Assembly: GCF_012272825.1 (NCBI RefSeq)
Contig: NZ_JAAWWS010000131.1
Coordinates: 1-64,000 of the forward strand
Direction of reading: 5' to 3'
DNA length: 64,000 nt
From: Wenzhouxiangella sp. XN79A
GTDB lineage: Bacteria > Pseudomonadota > Gammaproteobacteria > Xanthomonadales > Wenzhouxiangellaceae
Shown: piece by piece, positions 61,810 to 64,000 of the stretch
Position numbering within the stretch: position 1 is the first letter of the stretch
Layout: each line of letters opens with the position of its first letter
Notes under the pieces: generated by a model
Databases searched by the model: none
The model's input: only the letters and a program-made list of their open reading frames with translations
Told to the model about the DNA's origin: nothing
Program-made: the position numbers and the translations under genes

Positions 61810-64000
61810 CTACTCGTGCATGTCGTAGCGGTCGTCGATGTAGTCCCTGAACCGGAGGTATTCGCCCTGGAAGGTCAGGAAGAAGTCGCCGGTGGCGCCG
61901 TTTCTGTGCTTGCCGATGATGATCTCGGCCTTGCCCTTGTCCGGCGAGTCTTCGTTGTAGACCTCGTCGCGGTAGATGAACAGGATCATGTCGGCGTCCT
62001 GCTCGATGGAGCCGGACTCGCGCAGGTCGGCCATCACCGGGCGCTTGTTCGGGCGCTGCTCCAGCGCGCGATTGAGCTGCGACAGCGCGATGACCGGCAC
62101 GTCGAGTTCCTTGGCCAGCGCCTTCAGCGAGCGCGAGATCTCGCCGATCTGGGTCGCGCGGTTCTCCTTGTTGCCCGGCACCTGCATCAGCTGCAGGTAA
62201 TCGATCAGGATCAGGCCGATGCCGTGCTCGCGCTTCATCCGGCGGGCGCGGGCACGCAGCTCGGTCGGCGACAGCGCCGGGGTCTCGTCGATCAGGATAT
62301 TGGCCTTCTTCAGCATGCTCATCGCCGACTGCAGGTTGACGTAGTCCTGGTTGTCGAGCCGGCCGGTGCGCAGCTTGTTCTGGCCGATCTGACCCAGCGA
62401 CGAGAACAGGCGCAGGACCAGCTGGAGGTCGGACATTTCCATCGAGAATACGGCCACCGGAATGTTGCTCTTGATCGCGGCGGCAGCGGCGATGTTCATC
62501 GCGAAGCTGGTGTTGTGGACACAGATGTCGTCGGCGACGAAGTTGTGGGTCTCCGGGATGGTCAGATCGTAGACCTGCCGCTTGCCGAGCGCCTCGATCC
62601 GCTCGATCCGGTCCCAGGTGACGTCGCTGGCGGCGATGTTGATCAGGTTCCGGTCCTGCAGGGCCATTCCGATCTTCGCCAGACGCTCCCGGCCGATGCG
62701 CCGGCGGTAGGGGTGCAGGTTCGACGCAGGCAAGCCCGCTCGACGGGCGACTTCGGCCCAGGTCAGCGCTCCGCGGGCGCGGTCGATCTCGACCCACAGC
62801 TCCTTCGGCAGCAGGTCGACGTTGCTGTGTGGCTTGCGCCCGGCCAGCGCCGTTCGCGCGCGGGCGACGGCGTCGTCCTTTCCATGGATACCGATCTCCT
62901 CGACGAGTCGGCGCAGCGATTCGGCATGGGTGATCTGCAGCTGCCATGACGTGCGCCGTGCATCACGGTCCTTGATCGGACGAAGGCGCAGTCGGGCGAG
63001 GATGCCGAAGCGGAGCAGAAGATGCTGGACCTGGCGCGCCAGGCGCTCGCTGACCGAGGAAAACCCGGCCTGCACCTGGCCGGTCGCGTAGGTGCTGATC
63101 CAGCCGTCGGTGGCCAGCAGGCGGTTGAGGAACACGGCCAGCTGCTCGCGCGGCAGGCGGAACACCGCGTCCGGCACGTGCTTGGCGTGCGCATCGCGAC
63201 CGTAGAGGCCCAGCTCTTCGAGCCAGAGGCGGACCGGGTTCGGCCGGTTGCGCCGCGCCTGGTCCGGATCTTCGCCGGCCCGCGCCGCCACTTCGACGTC
63301 GAGCACATCGGCCAGGCGCGCCAGCGTGTCGTCGTCGGGCACGTTCCGGCCGGTTTTCCAGTAGTGCACAGTGGCGGGCGCCACGTCGAGGTCCTCGGCC
63401 AGGGCACGGGCCGTGCTACCGCGGGCGTCGAGGACCGTCGCCAGGTGTGCGGCAAAGCCGTGACGGAGGCCGTCGGTCAACTCGTGATCGGTCGCGACCG
63501 CAAACGATGCCGCCCGCTCGGCCTGCACGCGCTGGACGGGTCGCACGCCACCGAACTCGTCGACCGCTTCGGCAAAGTCTTTCCGGATGGCGGGGTTTTC
63601 AGCGGTGAACATCGGAGTCGGACCGGTCAGGCCGCCGTCGCCGATGAAGTAGCCCAGCAGCCGGACTTCGCAGTCGCGCATCGTGTCCGTGCCGAAGACC
63701 GGCATCTCGCGCGGCACGGCGATCAGGTCACCGGGCTGGAGTTCGCCCAACGGTTTCCAGCCCGCCGGCGTCAGGAACGGGTGCGTGGCCGTCGTGCGCA
63801 CGCGCCGTCCGAGACCCGATTCGACCTCGAAGACCGGCTTGAAACCGTCGTCGACGTAAGCTTCCGGCTCGGCGCGCTCCAGTTTCCAGTCGGCGTTCAG
63901 GGTCGCAACGCGGCCCGGGCGCTCCTGAACGATTTGCTCGATCGTTCGGACCGTGCCGTCGTCGAGGACGATTTCCGCCTCGCGCTCGAGGCACTTCCCC
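61810..64000 (-). CDS. dnaB: Replicative DNA helicase DnaB with intein (5' end outside window)
   Basis: Partial gene; the reading frame is open to the window edge. The last 233 residues are the DnaB C-terminal helicase: SFAMNIAAAAAIKSNIPVAV, SMEMSD, Walker B LILIDYLQLMQ, the QIGEISRSLKALAKELDVPV stretch and DADMILFIYRDEVY. The host protein is interrupted in its P-loop: Gly-Lys at 63994-63999, then an intein (62512-63993), then Thr-Ser-Phe. DnaB unwinds DNA at the fork, so splicing is needed for viability. The apparent start at GTG 63801 is internal to the intein and not real. Confidence 0.95.
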   Translation of the reverse strand, partial: GKCLEREAEIVLDDGTVRTIEQIVQERPGRVATLNADWKLERAEPEAYVDDGFKPVFEVESGLGRRVRTTATHPFLTPAGWKPLGELQPGDLIAVPREMPVFGTDTMRDCEVRLLGYFIGDGGLTGPTPMFTAENPAIRKDFAEAVDEFGGVRPVQRVQAERAASFAVATDHELTDGLRHGFAAHLATVLDARGSTARALAEDLDVAPATVHYWKTGRNVPDDDTLARLADVLDVEVAARAGEDPDQARRNRPNPVRLWLEELGLYGRDAHAKHVPDAVFRLPREQLAVFLNRLLATDGWISTYATGQVQAGFSSVSERLARQVQHLLLRFGILARLRLRPIKDRDARRTSWQLQITHAESLRRLVEEIGIHGKDDAVARARTALAGRKPHSNVDLLPKELWVEIDRARGALTWAEVARRAGLPASNLHPYRRRIGRERLAKIGMALQDRNLINIAASDVTWDRIERIEALGKRQVYDLTIPETHNFVADDICVHNTSFAMNIAAAAAIKSNIPVAVFSMEMSDLQLVLRLFSSLGQIGQNKLRTGRLDNQDYVNLQSAMSMLKKANILIDETPALSPTELRARARRMKREHGIGLILIDYLQLMQVPGNKENRATQIGEISRSLKALAKELDVPVIALSQLNRALEQRPNKRPVMADLRESGSIEQDADMILFIYRDEVYNEDSPDKGKAEIIIGKHRNGATGDFFLTFQGEYLRFRDYIDDRYDMHE
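62512..63993 (-). mobile_element. Intein in DnaB with LAGLIDADG endonuclease and HTH segments
   Basis: 494 residues from Cys1 (CLEREAEIVLDDG) to a terminal His-Asn (DDICVHN), with Thr as the next host residue. Block B is TATHPF (68-73) and the C-terminal block is VYDLTIPETHNFVADD. The homing endonuclease motifs are LLGYFIGDGG (112-121) and LNRLLATDGW (289-298), both with the catalytic Asp. Between them (~180-239) lies an XRE-like helix-turn-helix (RALAEDLDVAPATVHYWKTG). After them (~397-449) is a second HTH-like segment (LTWAEVARRAGLPASNLHPY). All splicing and nuclease residues look intact, so it is probably active. Confidence 0.93.

Overview
The window is GC-rich (mostly mid-60s percent by eye), gene-dense bacterial chromosome. 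Gene content points to a gammaproteobacterium of the Xanthomonadales/Wenzhouxiangella type: a TonB-dependent receptor beside a TPR-sulfotransferase, IPTL-CTERM surface proteins, a DGFE-type C-terminus, dipeptidyl peptidase IV, an OxyR with Cys199/Cys208 and a second-type EF-G. The genus is inferred, not proven. No rRNA, tRNA, CRISPR array, prophage or transposase gene was seen.

Layout. 1-0.5 kb: two copies of a ~135-bp repeat. 0.5-5.9 kb (minus): TonB receptor, TPR-sulfotransferase and AMP nucleosidase, apparently one operon. 6.3-9.2 kb (plus): thrB-thrC and a HAD phosphatase split by a frameshift. 9.3-14.9 kb (plus): three coupled genes for secreted proteins (S74/tail-fibre-like, Ig-like with IPTL-CTERM, VCBS-UnbV). 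14.9-22.5 kb: carotenoid cluster for beta-carotene/zeaxanthin, with crtZ, a two-gene ABC exporter and crtE on the minus strand, divergent from crtY-crtI-crtB. 22.6-28.2 kb (plus): DUF11/IPTL-CTERM protein, GFA enzyme, ExeM/NucH-like lipoprotein nuclease, SlyX and a 38-residue membrane peptide. 28.6-30.7 kb: EF-G of the second type, closed by a strong terminator.

31.0-33.9 kb: an AT-richer block in which minus-strand genes are separated by four attC sites. This is an integron cassette array with no integrase in the window (a CALIN). 34.1-37.7 kb (minus): a second TonB receptor, whose signal peptide is encoded by hexanucleotide tandem repeats, and an eight-helix membrane protein. 38.2-39.9 kb: two convergent alpha/beta hydrolases. 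40.1-43.4 kb: a coupled envelope operon of two unknown proteins and a PD40-OmpA protein. 43.7-46.2 kb: LemA and DUF2207.

46.5-50.6 kb (minus): small membrane protein, trpS-FAH-crcB-crcB operon, DUF2784 and a hotdog thioesterase. 51.4-55.5 kb: peroxide defence (ahpC, ahpD, oxyR) around an NfeD-stomatin pair, with a plausible OxyR site and promoter before ahpC. 56.1-58.1 kb (minus): prpB-prpC of the methylcitrate cycle. 58.4-61.4 kb: a DUF4920 protein and DPP-IV. 61.8 kb to the right edge (minus): dnaB, interrupted in its P-loop by a 494-residue intein with LAGLIDADG motifs and two helix-turn-helix segments; the gene is cut by the window end. Most long gaps in the right half hold degenerate palindromic or inverted repeats.
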